From assembly GCA_031279415.1 (NCBI GenBank), contig JAITIP010000004.1, positions 37,766-101,765 on the forward strand: DNA of 64,000 nucleotides. Reading direction: 5' to 3'. The notes beneath the pieces were generated by a model that did no database searches, was not told the origin of the DNA, and saw nothing but the letters and a program-made list of their open reading frames with translations. The position numbers were made by a program, and so were the translations under genes. Shown here in pieces: positions 17,031-26,594 of this stretch (position 1 is the first letter of the stretch; each line of letters begins with the position of its first letter). Source of the stretch: Candidatus Endomicrobium procryptotermitis (GTDB lineage Bacteria; Elusimicrobiota; Endomicrobiia; Endomicrobiales; Endomicrobiaceae).

Positions 17031-18551
17031 CTAATGCGCTGGCTGCTTGTCCATCTTAACTATGCCTTTCTGCACATACACTTTTTCTTGCGTATAATAC
17101 CAGCTATTAGTAAGTTCCTGCGTTCTATATTTTGACAAATCCACTTTTTCTTCTATAGCTCTTTCCACTAAAACATAAAACTCCGAATACTTTTGTGGAA
17201 TATTATCTATATTATGCGTAAAAAAATATTTCTGCTCATCTAAAAAGTGTGGAATAATCTCTTCGGCTTTCCAAGTTTTCTCTAAAATTATTACAACTGG
17301 AATTTGTGCCTCTTTTAAAAACTCAAATTTTGCAGCCTTGCCTTTAAAAAGGGCGTCTATTTTATCAGCATTAACTGAATTGAGGCTAAAAGCCAAACAT
17401 ATTGCCGCAATGCCGGCATAAAAAATTTTCTTATTTTGTATGTTTACTATAAACGCGGCGATAATTATTGAAAAAAGCGGAAAGACAGACATAATGTAAC
17501 GCACTGTTTTATACGGTGCATACAGTAATACCCCGAGAAATAAAAAAGCGCAAAGAGAAACAGCCATTTGATTTGGCGAAACAATTATTTTTGTTCCGAG
17601 TTTTAAGAAATAAACGCTTATTATAGATAATAAAACTATTATGACAGATGTGGAAAAATAATATTCATGCAAAATTTCACAAGTTTTATTAAAAACAAAA
17701 CCAATATTTGAAAGGAAATTAGCATTGCCGGCTGCTGCAATCATCTCTTTGCCTCGATATGAAGAAAAGCCTTGAAAATACTGAAGATAAAACAATTTTA
17801 AAAAAATTAAAGACAACAGTATAATCCCGAAATATACAATTAAATTTCTGCCTAAATGAAGTTTATAATTGCAGCAAATAAAATATATTAAGAGCAGCGT
17901 GACAAATATAATTGAGTAATAGTGGGTAAGCAAAGTCAATGCAAGAATTAAACTTGCTGCAAAGCAGAATTTAACATCTTTAAAGATATTGCCACTTTTA
18001 AACAATAATCTCGGGTTATGCAAAAATCTAAAAACACAGAAAGCAAAAATGATAAAAAATGTTTCTTGCAATTGGTACGGACGGATAAAAATAGTATTTG
18101 AAATTGTTCCACTTGAAATAAACGCCAGAAAACATGCGGCATAAGACAATGCCTTATTTCTGCCAAATAAAAGCATTGCCAGAAAATAAAACGCTAAAAA
18201 CGATATTGAAAATAAAATAAGATTTAAAATTGCCGACCGGGCAATTATCGTTTTCATATCATATGTTTTAAGTCCTGTAAAAGCAATTCTTAACAAAGAA
18301 TAATAAAAATTAGTGTGGGGGCTGTCTGTATTTTTAAGCCATAAGTTTTTTATGTCATTTAAAACGTCTTTTAGCGTATCGTCGTCAAAAAAGCATCTTT
18401 CTTTTATTTCTTTTCCAGACATTTCTCTATCTTTTGGCAGTAACTCATTAATACGAGAGTTATGATTGCAGACTGTAATACTTGCAACTTCATCAACATG
18501 CAGAGATTCTTTTTGGCAAAACCAATAGACCCTAAACGAAAGCAGTGTCAA
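17031..18551 (-). CDS. GT-C-fold glycosyltransferase-like membrane protein, frame set by a tandem repeat
   Basis: About 506 residues from a TTG at 18551, with roughly ten hydrophobic segments and an early HVDEVAS motif, like the catalytic acidic loop of ArnT/PMT-type GT-C transferases that use lipid-linked sugars. The open frame really continues upstream to 18638 and encodes another helix (LSLIILFIIYLTLL), but no ATG, GTG or TTG precedes that helix. An ATG at 18642 opens 11 codons and then hits TAA just after three copies of a 7-bp repeat; with two copies it would read straight into this gene. The present copy may thus be OFF or 5'-shortened. It could act on LPS, protein or lipid; the donor and acceptor are unknown. 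Confidence 0.7.
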   Translation of the reverse strand: MTLLSFRVYWFCQKESLHVDEVASITVCNHNSRINELLPKDREMSGKEIKERCFFDDDTLKDVLNDIKNLWLKNTDSPHTNFYYSLLRIAFTGLKTYDMKTIIARSAILNLILFSISFLAFYFLAMLLFGRNKALSYAACFLAFISSGTISNTIFIRPYQLQETFFIIFAFCVFRFLHNPRLLFKSGNIFKDVKFCFAASLILALTLLTHYYSIIFVTLLLIYFICCNYKLHLGRNLIVYFGIILLSLIFLKLFYLQYFQGFSSYRGKEMIAAAGNANFLSNIGFVFNKTCEILHEYYFSTSVIIVLLSIISVYFLKLGTKIIVSPNQMAVSLCAFLFLGVLLYAPYKTVRYIMSVFPLFSIIIAAFIVNIQNKKIFYAGIAAICLAFSLNSVNADKIDALFKGKAAKFEFLKEAQIPVVIILEKTWKAEEIIPHFLDEQKYFFTHNIDNIPQKYSEFYVLVERAIEEKVDLSKYRTQELTNSWYYTQEKVYVQKGIVKMDKQPAH

Positions 18552-18609
18552 GTAAATTATAAATAATATTATCAGGCTTAAAGTATTGCTTTTAATGAAA
18601 GCTTTCTTA

Positions 18610-18632
18610 GGCTGTTGGCTGTTGGCTGTTGG
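18610..18632. repeat. Heptanucleotide tandem repeat, three copies (phase-variation candidate)
   Basis: CTGTTGG occurs three times in a row (18612-18618, 18619-18625, 18626-18632), with a further GG before it. It lies between the ATG at 18642 and the glycosyltransferase frame on the minus strand. The distance from 18642 to the gene's codon start at 18611 is 31 bases, so three copies are out of frame, while two (24) or five (45) would be in frame. This is the layout of a contingency locus. Confidence 0.6.
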
Positions 18633-18812
18633 AGAAAATCATTTTTTATCTATCTCAATTTAATATTAGACGGCTAAAAAACAGGTTGAAATTACATAAG
18701 TCGCATAAATCTTATTTTTATTATCATTTTAAAAAGCTTTTGTCTACCAAAAATATAATGTTATTTTAACTTTGTTACGTCTCCATTTGAAAACATCTTA
18801 GAATTTTCCAGC

Positions 18813-18935
18813 TCAACACATCAATGCAACAGTAGAATTAAAGACCTCCTGTGATGTAAGATAGTTAAAGTATTTCCTTGGTCTGTTGTTAAGCCAAAAT
18901 TCTACTGCTGGATTAACTTCTTTCTTTTGCTTCGT
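18813..18935 (-). pseudogene. Remnant of an IS30-family transposase (C-terminus)
   Basis: Forty codons ending TGA at 18813-18815 read KKEVNPAVEFW, LNNRPRKYFNYLTSQEVF and VALMC, the well-known C-terminal end of IS30-type DDE transposases (LNNRPRK-LG--TP-EVF). The frame is closed upstream by TAA at 18936-18938 and the catalytic core is missing, so only a scar remains. No inverted repeats were recognised. It shows that a mobile element once inserted between the glycosyltransferase and lysC. Confidence 0.75.
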
Positions 18936-18967
18936 TTAGCATGTTGAACTTGGTAACGGAAAATTTG

Positions 18968-18997
18968 TTGTCTAAACTTAAAAAAGTTTTATATAAT
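18968..18997 (+). promoter_or_regulatory. Probable promoter of the lysC operon with internal dyad
   Basis: TTGTCT (18968-18973) and TATAAT (18992-18997) are 18 bp apart. The spacer contains the perfect dyad AAACTT-AAAA-AAGTTT (18974-18989), which could bind a regulator that blocks RNA polymerase. The transcript would start some 25 bp before the lysC AAGGAG. Confidence 0.5.
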
Positions 18998-19030
18998 GTT
19001 TAAATATTATCTATTTAAAGGAGAAGCGAG

Positions 19031-20260
19031 ATGGGAGTGGTTGTGATGAAGTTTGGCGGTTCGTCGGTTGCCGACGCCGATAAAATGAAACTCGTTGCCA
19101 GAAAAATCATTGCTAAGAAAAAAGCAGGAAATAAAGTTGTGGCAGTCGTTTCTGCCCCCGGAGACACCACGGATGACCTTCTTGAAATGGCGGATAAAAT
19201 TACGTCAAATCCTCCGGCGAGAGAAATGGATATGCTTCTTGCCACAGGAGAAATGGTTTCGATTTCGCTTCTTGCCATGTCCGTGGATTCCATGGGCGAA
19301 AATGTTATTTCTATGACAGGACCTCAGGCTGGGATTTCCGCCGATGCGGATCATTCACGCGCGCGAATAAAAAAAATTAACTCTAAAAAAGTTAAAATAC
19401 ATCTTGCCAAAAACAATATAGTAATCGTTGCTGGTTTTCAGGCTATAAACCCAAAAGGCGACATAACAACTTTAGGAAGAGGCGGTTCAGATTTGACCGC
19501 AGTGGCTCTGGCAGCAGCCTTGAATGCCGACTTGTGCGAGATATATTCCGACGTTGAAGGCGTGTTTACCGCTGATCCGAGAGTTGTCAAAAATGCTAGA
19601 AAAATAGATTTTATCTCTTATGAAGAAATGCTTGAAATGGCGGGAGCCGGAGCTCAGGTTCTCCAGAGCAGAAGCATTGAAGTGGCAAAAAAGTTCAGCG
19701 TTGAAATTCATTCCAGAAGCACATTCAGCGACAATATAGGAACAATAATAACAAGCGAAGAAAAAATCGGGAGGAAAAAGATGGAAGCATTGCTCGTTTC
19801 CGGAGTAACATTTGATAAAAATCAGGTAAAATTTACGATAATCGATTTGCCAGATATGCCAGGTGTCGCTGCAAAAATTTTTGGACGTCTTGCAAAAATC
19901 GGTGTAAACGTAGATATGATTATTCAATCCGCAGCAGTGGATAAAAAGAATGACATATCTTTTACCGTAAGTAAAGCAGACATGAAAAAGACACAGTTAG
20001 AGCTTGGCAAGACAGCTTTGGAACTTAAAGCATCAAGTGTCATATGCGATGAGCACGTTGCTAAAGTTTCTGTAGTCGGCATAGGCATGAGGAGCAATCC
20101 AGGAGTCGCCGCACAGATGTTTGAAATACTGTCAAAAAAAGGCATAAACATAGAAATGATTTCAACAAGTGAAATAAAAATTTCATGTATAGTTGACGAA
20201 ACGGATACGGTTAAAGCCGTGGAAGAATTGCATAAAGGTTTTAAACTTTCAAAAAAATGA
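19031..20260 (+). CDS. lysC: Aspartate kinase
   Basis: A 409-residue monofunctional aspartokinase, the entry step for lysine, threonine and methionine. It starts MGVVVMKFGGSSV with the catalytic KFGGSS at 7-12, has GRGGSDLTA near 156 and EIYSDVEGVFTADPR near 177. Two ACT domains fill about 265-409 (VKFTIIDLPDMPGVAAKIF and VSVVGIGMRSNPGVAAQMF), so feedback inhibition by lysine and/or threonine is expected. GGAGAAGCGAG precedes the ATG. An internal start for a beta subunit (ACT-only protein) is possible, as in related enzymes. The stop overlaps the pilin-like gene by 4 bp. Confidence 0.96.
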   Translation: MGVVVMKFGGSSVADADKMKLVARKIIAKKKAGNKVVAVVSAPGDTTDDLLEMADKITSNPPAREMDMLLATGEMVSISLLAMSVDSMGENVISMTGPQAGISADADHSRARIKKINSKKVKIHLAKNNIVIVAGFQAINPKGDITTLGRGGSDLTAVALAAALNADLCEIYSDVEGVFTADPRVVKNARKIDFISYEEMLEMAGAGAQVLQSRSIEVAKKFSVEIHSRSTFSDNIGTIITSEEKIGRKKMEALLVSGVTFDKNQVKFTIIDLPDMPGVAAKIFGRLAKIGVNVDMIIQSAAVDKKNDISFTVSKADMKKTQLELGKTALELKASSVICDEHVAKVSVVGIGMRSNPGVAAQMFEILSKKGINIEMISTSEIKISCIVDETDTVKAVEELHKGFKLSKK

Positions 20261-20694
20261 AAAACATAAAAGGGTTTACTCTTATAGAACTCATAGTCGT
20301 AATTGTCATCATCGGGATTTTAACGTTAGTTTCTCTTCCGATTTACAGAGGTTATGTCCTTAAATCGAAAATAACAGAAGGCAGATCTCTTGCAGCTTCG
20401 ATTATAACGGCGCAGAGAGTATATTATTCTGAAAATGGAGAATGGTATATTATCAACGATTGGGTTGAAGAAAGTACGGTACTTACTGTAGATGCCAGAC
20501 AGAATAATTATTTTAGAAAAGCAAAAACTGGCATTTCAAATAAATATGCAAATGTTATAAGCGCCGCAGCTTTTTCAGAAAATGAAAATATAATCGTTTA
20601 TCAGTTCTGGCCGATGGATATGCAGCTGCCTGCACATTATCCTAGATGGCTTATCACCGACGGCAGTGACGCCGTAATTTCCGAAGAATGGTAG
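20257..20694 (+). CDS. Type IV pilin-like / type II secretion pseudopilin protein
   Basis: A 145-residue class III signal peptide protein. The prepilin cleavage motif is KG|FTLIELIVVIVIIGIL, with Gly6 before the cut, Phe7 as first mature residue and Glu at mature position 5; the hydrophobic N-helix then continues. A globular part follows with AQRVYYSENGEWY, which recurs in pilin-like paralogues of Elusimicrobiota. It lies inside the amino-acid operon, overlapping lysC by 4 bp (ATGA) and 12 bp before cimA. No pilus assembly genes are near, so these must be elsewhere. It may be a minor pilin or a pseudopilin. Confidence 0.9.
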   Translation: MKNIKGFTLIELIVVIVIIGILTLVSLPIYRGYVLKSKITEGRSLAASIITAQRVYYSENGEWYIINDWVEESTVLTVDARQNNYFRKAKTGISNKYANVISAAAFSENENIIVYQFWPMDMQLPAHYPRWLITDGSDAVISEEW

Positions 20695-20706
20695 TTTCAG
20701 GGAATA

Positions 20707-22293
20707 ATGATGAAAAAAATTTTAATACTTGATGCTACACTAAGAGATGGCTCGCAGGGAGCTGGAATATCTTTCGGCGTTGAAGATAAAATAAAAATAA
20801 CAAAAGCTCTGGATGGGTTTGGTGTCGATTATATTGAAGGCGGCTGGCCGGGTTCGAATCCAAAAGACGAACTGTTTTTTTCTAAGGCTAAGAAGCTTGT
20901 TTTAAAAAATTCAAAACTTACTGCTTTTAGTTCCACACGACGCAAAAATATAAAAGTATATGAAGACTGCAATCTTAAAGCCGTCATAAGTTCTGGAGTG
21001 AAAGCGGTGTGTATTTTCGGAAAATCATGGGACTTACACGTAAAAGTTGCTCTTAAAACGACCTATGAAGAAAATTTAAAAATGATTTTTGAAAGTGTAT
21101 CTTTTTTGAAATCAAAAAATATAGAAGTGATATATGACGCGGAACATTTTTTTGACGGATACAAAAGCAATAAAGAGTATGCGCTGCTGACAATCAAAAC
21201 TGCATGGGACGCCGGCGCTTCAGTGATATGTTTATGTGATACCAACGGTGGAATGATTCCTTCGGATATATGTGGAGCGGTTAAAGCTGTAAAAGAGGCT
21301 TTCCCAAAAATGCCGCTAGGCATACATGCGCATAACGATTCCGGCTGCGCAGTGGCTAACTCTATATCGGCCGTTGAAGAGGGATGTATAATGGTTCAGG
21401 GAACGATAAACGGACTTGGGGAAAGATGTGGAAATGCGAATTTGTGTTCGATAATTCCCGGACTGCAAATAAAAAGAGGCTACAAATGTGTTCTTGAAAA
21501 AAATCTTTTCAAACTTACAGAACTTTCAAGGTACGTCGATGAAATAGCAAACCTTATACCGAACGACGCCAAACCTTACGTAGGCAGAAACGCTTTTGCT
21601 CATAAAGCGGGCATGCATGTTTCCGCCGTCAAAAGAAATTCGAAAACTTACGAACACATAGACCCTGCTCTCGTGGGAAACGAGAGACATATTTTGGTAA
21701 GCGATTTGTCGGGAAAGAGTAATGTCATTTCCAAAGCCGCGGAGATGTCCATAGTGCTCGAAGACGAGGAAAACATAAAAAAAGTAATAAATATAGTCAA
21801 AGAAAAAGAAAACAAAGGCTATCAGTATGAAGATGCCAACGGTTCTTTTTATCTTCTGACAAAAAAAACGATTGAATTGTTTAAACCTTTTTTCTCTCTT
21901 AAAAGTTACAGAGTGTCCGTCGAAAAAGATGCAGACGGAAATATAGTTTCAGAAGCCACGGTCAAGCTCGATATAAAAGGTAAAGAGGAACATACTGTAG
22001 CCGAAGGGGAAGGACCGGTCAATGCTTTGGACAATTGTCTTAGAAAAGCTTTGGTAAAATATTATCCTGTTATAAAAGATGTTTTTCTTACAGATTTTAA
22101 AGTCAGAGTGGTAAACAGCGATGCAAATACCGCGGCAAAAGTGAGAGTGCTTATAGAATCTTCGGATTCCTCAAAAAGCTGGGGAACTGTCGGGGTAGAC
22201 GAAAACATAATAGACGCCTCATGGCAGGCCTTGTCCGATGCAGTTGAATATGAATTGATAAAAACGGCAAATAAAAAAACAAAAAGAAAATAA
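20707..22293 (+). CDS. cimA: (R)-citramalate synthase
   Basis: A 528-residue DRE-TIM enzyme of the CimA type (longer and distinct from LeuA): [16 protein letters not shown] at the start, [13 protein letters not shown] near 39-51, an [11 protein letters not shown] block near 205-215, [12 protein letters not shown], and a C-terminal regulatory (LeuA dimer-like) domain ending in DAVEYELIK. It condenses pyruvate with acetyl-CoA to citramalate, so isoleucine carbon comes from pyruvate and no threonine deaminase is needed. AGGGA lies before the tandem ATG ATG start. It is followed by ilvD after 10 bp. Homologues are often labelled as 2-isopropylmalate synthase by mistake. Confidence 0.92.
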   Translation: MMKKILILDATLRDGSQGAGISFGVEDKIKITKALDGFGVDYIEGGWPGSNPKDELFFSKAKKLVLKNSKLTAFSSTRRKNIKVYEDCNLKAVISSGVKAVCIFGKSWDLHVKVALKTTYEENLKMIFESVSFLKSKNIEVIYDAEHFFDGYKSNKEYALLTIKTAWDAGASVICLCDTNGGMIPSDICGAVKAVKEAFPKMPLGIHAHNDSGCAVANSISAVEEGCIMVQGTINGLGERCGNANLCSIIPGLQIKRGYKCVLEKNLFKLTELSRYVDEIANLIPNDAKPYVGRNAFAHKAGMHVSAVKRNSKTYEHIDPALVGNERHILVSDLSGKSNVISKAAEMSIVLEDEENIKKVINIVKEKENKGYQYEDANGSFYLLTKKTIELFKPFFSLKSYRVSVEKDADGNIVSEATVKLDIKGKEEHTVAEGEGPVNALDNCLRKALVKYYPVIKDVFLTDFKVRVVNSDANTAAKVRVLIESSDSSKSWGTVGVDENIIDASWQALSDAVEYELIKTANKKTKRK

Positions 22294-22303
22294 TGAGGAA
22301 AAA

Positions 22304-23953
22304 ATGAGAAGCGACCAAATAAAAAAAGGAGCCGTAAGAGCGCCGAATCGCTGTTTACTGTATTCTACTGGAGTGAGCCCAAAAGATTTGAACAAACCTT
22401 TTATAGGCGTCGCTTCATCCTTTACGGATTTGGTTCCTGGTCACGTTTCAATGCGCGAATTGGAAAGATATATAGAAAGAGGTATTGCCGCAGGCGGCGG
22501 AGTTCCCTTTATTTTCGGAGCGCCGGCGGTTTGCGACGGTATAGCTATGGGTCACAGCGGAATGCATTATTCGCTTGCTTCGAGAGAAATTATTGCTGAT
22601 TTAATCGAAACTGTTTCTAATGCACATATGCTTGACGGGCTGGTTTTGTTGTCTAACTGCGACAAAGTTACTCCGGGCATGCTTATGGCCGCAGCAAGAC
22701 TTAATATTCCTTCCATAGTTGTTACAGCGGGTGCAATGATGACTGGAATGTATGAAAAAAAAAGGCGTTCGATGGTAAGAGACACTTTTGAAGCAGTAGG
22801 GCAGTTTCAAGCGGGCAAAATTGATGAAAAACGGCTTGAAGAACTGGAAATGGCTGCATGTCCTGGTGCAGGAGCTTGTCAGGGAATGTATACAGCGAAC
22901 ACAATGGCATGTCTTACCGAAACTATGGGAATGTCTCTGTGCGGCTGTGCAACAGCTTTAGCTGTAAGCGCAAAGAAAAAAAGAATAGCTTACGAGTCAG
23001 GCGTAAAAATCGTTGAACTTGTAAAAGAAAATATAGTTCCAAGACAGATAATGACTTTAGACGCGTTTAAAAATGCCATTACCGCGGATATGGCCTTAGG
23101 CGGTTCAACAAATACGGTTTTACATCTTCCCGCGATTGCACATGAAGCAGGCATAGATTTGCCGCTCGAACTATTTGACGAAATTTCCAAAAAAACTTCG
23201 CAGATTTGTTGTCTGGAACCTGCCGGTGACCATTATATGGAAGATTTAGACAATGCCGGCGGAATGCCAGCGGTTCTGTCGGCTTTACGGAAAGAACTTA
23301 AATCCTCAAAAACCGTTACCGGTCATGATATTCTTAAAATTGCCAAAGAAGGAAAAATATTGGACGGTGATATTATAAGGGCTGAAAATCCATATAAAAC
23401 TGAAGGAGGCATTGCCATTTTAAGAGGAAACATAGCTCCTGACGGCTGTGTTGTTAAACAGGCTGCCGTAAGCGAAAAAATGAAAGTATTTTCAGGAAGG
23501 GCAAGAGTATTTAACTGTGAAGATGATGCGATGAAAGCCATTTTGGACAACAAAATTGTTTCAGGAGATATAGTGGTTATAAGATACGAAGGTCCCGCAG
23601 GTGGACCCGGAATGAGAGAGATGTTGAGCCCCACAAGCGCGCTTCACGGGATGGGATTAAGCGACAGCGTGGCTTTGCTTACCGACGGACGTTTTTCAGG
23701 AGGAACAAGAGGACCTTGCATAGGACATATTTCTCCGGAAGCGGCAAGCGGCGGAGCTATAGCTGCCATAGAAGAAGGAGATATAATAAATATTGATATA
23801 CCGAAGAGGACTTTAAATGCTAAACTTTCACAAGAAACAATAGAAAACAGAATGGCAAAAACCGTCAAACCTGAACCGAAAATAAAAGTGGGCTATATGG
23901 CTAGATATGCAAAACTTGTACAATCGGCCAGTACGGGAGCAGTTTTAAAGTAA
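22304..23953 (+). CDS. ilvD: Dihydroxy-acid dehydratase
   Basis: A 549-residue IlvD/Edd family Fe-S dehydratase, the third step of valine and isoleucine synthesis. Cluster cysteines appear in [11 protein letters not shown] and [17 protein letters not shown], and the C-terminal signature is [23 protein letters not shown]. All conserved blocks are present and length is normal. GAGG stands 7 nt before the ATG. A 358-bp gap separates it from ilvB, so ilvB may have its own promoter. Confidence 0.96.
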   Translation: MRSDQIKKGAVRAPNRCLLYSTGVSPKDLNKPFIGVASSFTDLVPGHVSMRELERYIERGIAAGGGVPFIFGAPAVCDGIAMGHSGMHYSLASREIIADLIETVSNAHMLDGLVLLSNCDKVTPGMLMAAARLNIPSIVVTAGAMMTGMYEKKRRSMVRDTFEAVGQFQAGKIDEKRLEELEMAACPGAGACQGMYTANTMACLTETMGMSLCGCATALAVSAKKKRIAYESGVKIVELVKENIVPRQIMTLDAFKNAITADMALGGSTNTVLHLPAIAHEAGIDLPLELFDEISKKTSQICCLEPAGDHYMEDLDNAGGMPAVLSALRKELKSSKTVTGHDILKIAKEGKILDGDIIRAENPYKTEGGIAILRGNIAPDGCVVKQAAVSEKMKVFSGRARVFNCEDDAMKAILDNKIVSGDIVVIRYEGPAGGPGMREMLSPTSALHGMGLSDSVALLTDGRFSGGTRGPCIGHISPEAASGGAIAAIEEGDIINIDIPKRTLNAKLSQETIENRMAKTVKPEPKIKVGYMARYAKLVQSASTGAVLK

Positions 23954-24311
23954 TCTTTATGAGGAAGAATTTCGAAGAAATTATCGTCAAGGTTACTAAT
24001 ACTTTTGCTATTTACGACACAGTTTTTTTGTTTTCATATAAGGTGATTTGATGAATGAAAAATGCGGCGACTGCTTGAAAATGCCATTTTTCTCCTAAAC
24101 GAACATCTAGAAAATATAATCCTTTTACATGAAAACCAGACACATAATCAGCAAAGCACATTTGTCCGCCATAGATGAAACAGATTTGCTTGAATAAAAT
24201 CCTAGTGACATTTATAAAGTCGTCAAAAGCGGGCTTGCCAAACTGAAAGAGAACAATTCTTAAGAATATATAAGATGGTAATATGTCAAATAAAAAAGGA
24301 GGGTACACGCT
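23954..24311 (+). other. Gap between ilvD and ilvB with a decayed reading frame
   Basis: The plus strand carries coding-like text broken by stops: an ATG frame at 24062-24178 gives a 38-residue leucine-rich peptide (MRRLLENAIFLLNEHLE...), and after a frame change 24179-24262 reads IYKVVKSGLAKLKENNS before TAA. This looks like the remains of a small helical protein gene. No T-box leader is seen (no AGGGTGG-ACCGCG element) and no clear attenuator hairpin. AGGAGG precedes ilvB. Confidence 0.4.
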
Positions 24312-26045
24312 ATGGAAAAGACAGGCGCGCAGATTTTAATTGAAAGCTTATTGAAGGAAAATGTCGAAGTAGTGTTTGGCCTTCCGGGCGGTCAAGCGCT
24401 GCCGATTTTTGACGCTATTTACGGTTCGGGGTTAAATTTCATTTTGGTAAGGCACGAGCAGTCGGCTGCGCATATGGCGGACGGCTATGCACGTTCAACG
24501 GGAAATACGGGAGTATGCATAGCAACGTCCGGACCAGGAGCGACAAATTTAGTTACCGGTTTGGCGACTGCGTATATGGATTCTGTTCCGATGGTGGCTT
24601 TTACTGGACAGGTTTCCACTGCCGTAATAGGCCAGGACGCTTTTCAGGAAGCGGATATTACGGGAATAACAAGACCGATAACAAAACATAATTTTTTAGT
24701 TAAAGACGTAAAAGAACTTGCAAAAACCATTAAAGAAGCTTTTTATATCGCTTCAACCGGAAGGCCGGGGCCGGTTTTGGTGGATATCCCTATCGATGTC
24801 CAAAGGGGAAAATGCGAATTTATATATCCAGAAAAAGTGGAAATACGTTCGTATAAACCCACTTACAGCGGCCATGCCGGACAAATAAAAAAAGCCTCCG
24901 AAATAATAAATAGAAGCGAAAGACCAGTTTTATATATAGGAGCTGGAGTCGTAGTTTCCAGAGCAGAAAAAGAAGTTTTGGAAATTTCTGTAAAAGCTGA
25001 AATTCCGGTAACAAATACCCTGCTTGCCATAGGCGCTTATCCTACAGATGCGGAATTGGCTCTCGGAATGCTCGGCATGCACGGCACGTATTGTGCAAAT
25101 AAAGCGATACAGGCTGCGGATGTGATTATTGCCGTCGGCGCAAGGTTTGACGACAGATGCACAGGCAAAGTCTGCGATTTTGCCGGAAAAGCCAAAATTA
25201 TTCATATTGACATAGACCCTGCTTCTATTTCAAAGGTGGTTGATATCGATATTCCAGTTGTAGGAGATGCGAAAATAATTTTGAAAGACATGTCAAAGCA
25301 GATAGAAAAGAAAGAAAGAAAGAAATGGCTCAAACAGATAAACGCGTGGAAAGAAGAACATCCGCTTTCGTATGAAAAAAATGACAATAAACTTCATCCG
25401 CAGTATGTCATAGAAAAAATATCCGAACTTACAAAAGGAGAAGCCGTCATCGCAACAGAAGTCGGGCAGCATCAGATGTGGGCAGCTCAATATTATAAGG
25501 CAAAAAATTCCAAATTGTTTTTGAGTTCCGGAGGACTAGGCACGATGGGTTACGGTTATCCGGCGGGCATAGGCGCAAAGTTCGGAAATCCAGACAAAGA
25601 AGTTATAGTCATCGCGGGGGATGGGTCATTTCAAATGAATATGCAGGAAATGTCCGTTGCAATATTAAACGAGGTTGATGTTAAAGTCGTTATACTGAAT
25701 AATCATTATTTGGGAAATGTCCGTCAATGGCAGGAAATGTTTTATGGAAAAAGATATTCACATACCTGTCTTTCAAAACGTAAAGACTGTCCTCCTTTGT
25801 GCAATACGCCCAACAGAGACAGATGCCCGGTATATATTCCAGATTTTGTAAAATGGGCAGAATCTTATGGAGCTCTCGGCATGCGCGTGACGGAGAAAAA
25901 GGAGATTGAATCTGCATTGAAAAAGATGTTGGAAACAAAAAATTCCGTCGTCCTTGATACATGGGTCGAGATTGAAGAAAATATTTTTCCTATGGTGCCA
26001 GCTGGCGCTTCCCTTGACGACATCATAACGAGAATAAACGGTTAG
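24312..26045 (+). CDS. ilvB: Acetolactate synthase, large subunit
   Basis: A 577-residue thiamine-diphosphate enzyme that condenses pyruvate with pyruvate or 2-oxobutyrate. It begins TGAQILIESLLKE, has VFGLPGGQALPIFDA, the catalytic Glu in RHEQSAAHMADGYAR near 53, and the ThDP-binding motif GDGSFQMNMQE...NN. It contains an inserted four-cysteine stretch after the KRYSHT segment: Cys486, 493, 497 and 505 (CX6CX3CX7C), then PVYIPDFVKWA. Such an insert could bind metal; whether it is used is unknown. AGGAGG lies 9 nt before the ATG. The regulatory subunit follows after 8 bp. Confidence 0.95.
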   Translation: MEKTGAQILIESLLKENVEVVFGLPGGQALPIFDAIYGSGLNFILVRHEQSAAHMADGYARSTGNTGVCIATSGPGATNLVTGLATAYMDSVPMVAFTGQVSTAVIGQDAFQEADITGITRPITKHNFLVKDVKELAKTIKEAFYIASTGRPGPVLVDIPIDVQRGKCEFIYPEKVEIRSYKPTYSGHAGQIKKASEIINRSERPVLYIGAGVVVSRAEKEVLEISVKAEIPVTNTLLAIGAYPTDAELALGMLGMHGTYCANKAIQAADVIIAVGARFDDRCTGKVCDFAGKAKIIHIDIDPASISKVVDIDIPVVGDAKIILKDMSKQIEKKERKKWLKQINAWKEEHPLSYEKNDNKLHPQYVIEKISELTKGEAVIATEVGQHQMWAAQYYKAKNSKLFLSSGGLGTMGYGYPAGIGAKFGNPDKEVIVIAGDGSFQMNMQEMSVAILNEVDVKVVILNNHYLGNVRQWQEMFYGKRYSHTCLSKRKDCPPLCNTPNRDRCPVYIPDFVKWAESYGALGMRVTEKKEIESALKKMLETKNSVVLDTWVEIEENIFPMVPAGASLDDIITRING

Positions 26046-26053
26046 GAGGAAAA

Positions 26054-26539
26054 ATGCGGCATACGATTTCTGTTTTAGTTGAAAACAAGTTCGGCGTTTT
26101 GGCAAGAATAGCGACTTTGTTTGCAGCGCGTGGGTTCAATATAGATTCTTTGGCCGTCGGAGAAACTGAAGATCCTGCAATCTCAAGAATGACCATAATG
26201 GTTAAAGGCGATGAATCCGTTTTAGAACAGGTGACAAAACAGTTAAACAAGCTTGTTGATGTTATTAAAGTTAACGATTTCAGCGATATAGATTATGTGG
26301 AAAGAGGACTTGCGCTGGTGAAAATAAATGTAACTAAGTCGAACCGCGCTGAAATAATGCAGATGGTTGGAATTTTCAGAACAAGAATAATAGACGTGTC
26401 GCAGGATTCAATGATAATCGAAGTTACCGGAGATGAGGAAAAAATAGAAGCGTTTATAAAAATGGTAATGCCTTACGGAATTAAAGAAGTCTGTAGAACA
26501 GGGGAAGTCGCTTTGGCAAGAGGCGGCGGCAGGCAGTAA
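26054..26539 (+). CDS. ilvN: Acetolactate synthase, small regulatory subunit
   Basis: A 161-residue ACT-domain protein (also called IlvH). It begins RHTISVLVENKFGVLARIATLFAARGFNIDSLAVG, the ligand-binding ACT domain that mediates valine feedback, followed by the second small-subunit domain (LVKINVTKSNRAEIMQMV). It binds IlvB and raises its activity. GGAGG lies 4-5 nt before the ATG and the gap to ilvB is 8 bp, so the two are made together. Confidence 0.95.
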   Translation: MRHTISVLVENKFGVLARIATLFAARGFNIDSLAVGETEDPAISRMTIMVKGDESVLEQVTKQLNKLVDVIKVNDFSDIDYVERGLALVKINVTKSNRAEIMQMVGIFRTRIIDVSQDSMIIEVTGDEEKIEAFIKMVMPYGIKEVCRTGEVALARGGGRQ

Positions 26540-26594
26540 GTGCTGTGTGTATAAGGAGAGCTGGAAAGGCAAAGGAAAAAATAAAGGGGTAAAT

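Noticed and set aside
20848..20866. GGTTCGAATCC, another T-loop-like string
   Set aside because: It encodes GSNPK in CimA; no cloverleaf can be drawn.
24012..24308. 98-residue minus-strand frame upstream of ilvB
   Set aside because: Phe/Tyr-rich antisense text opposite the decayed plus-strand ORF; no SD and no domain resemblance.
23954..24311. T-box leader or leucine/valine attenuator before ilvB
   Set aside because: No AGGGTGG-ACCGCG antiterminator text and no peptide rich in Leu/Val/Ile codons with a terminator hairpin.
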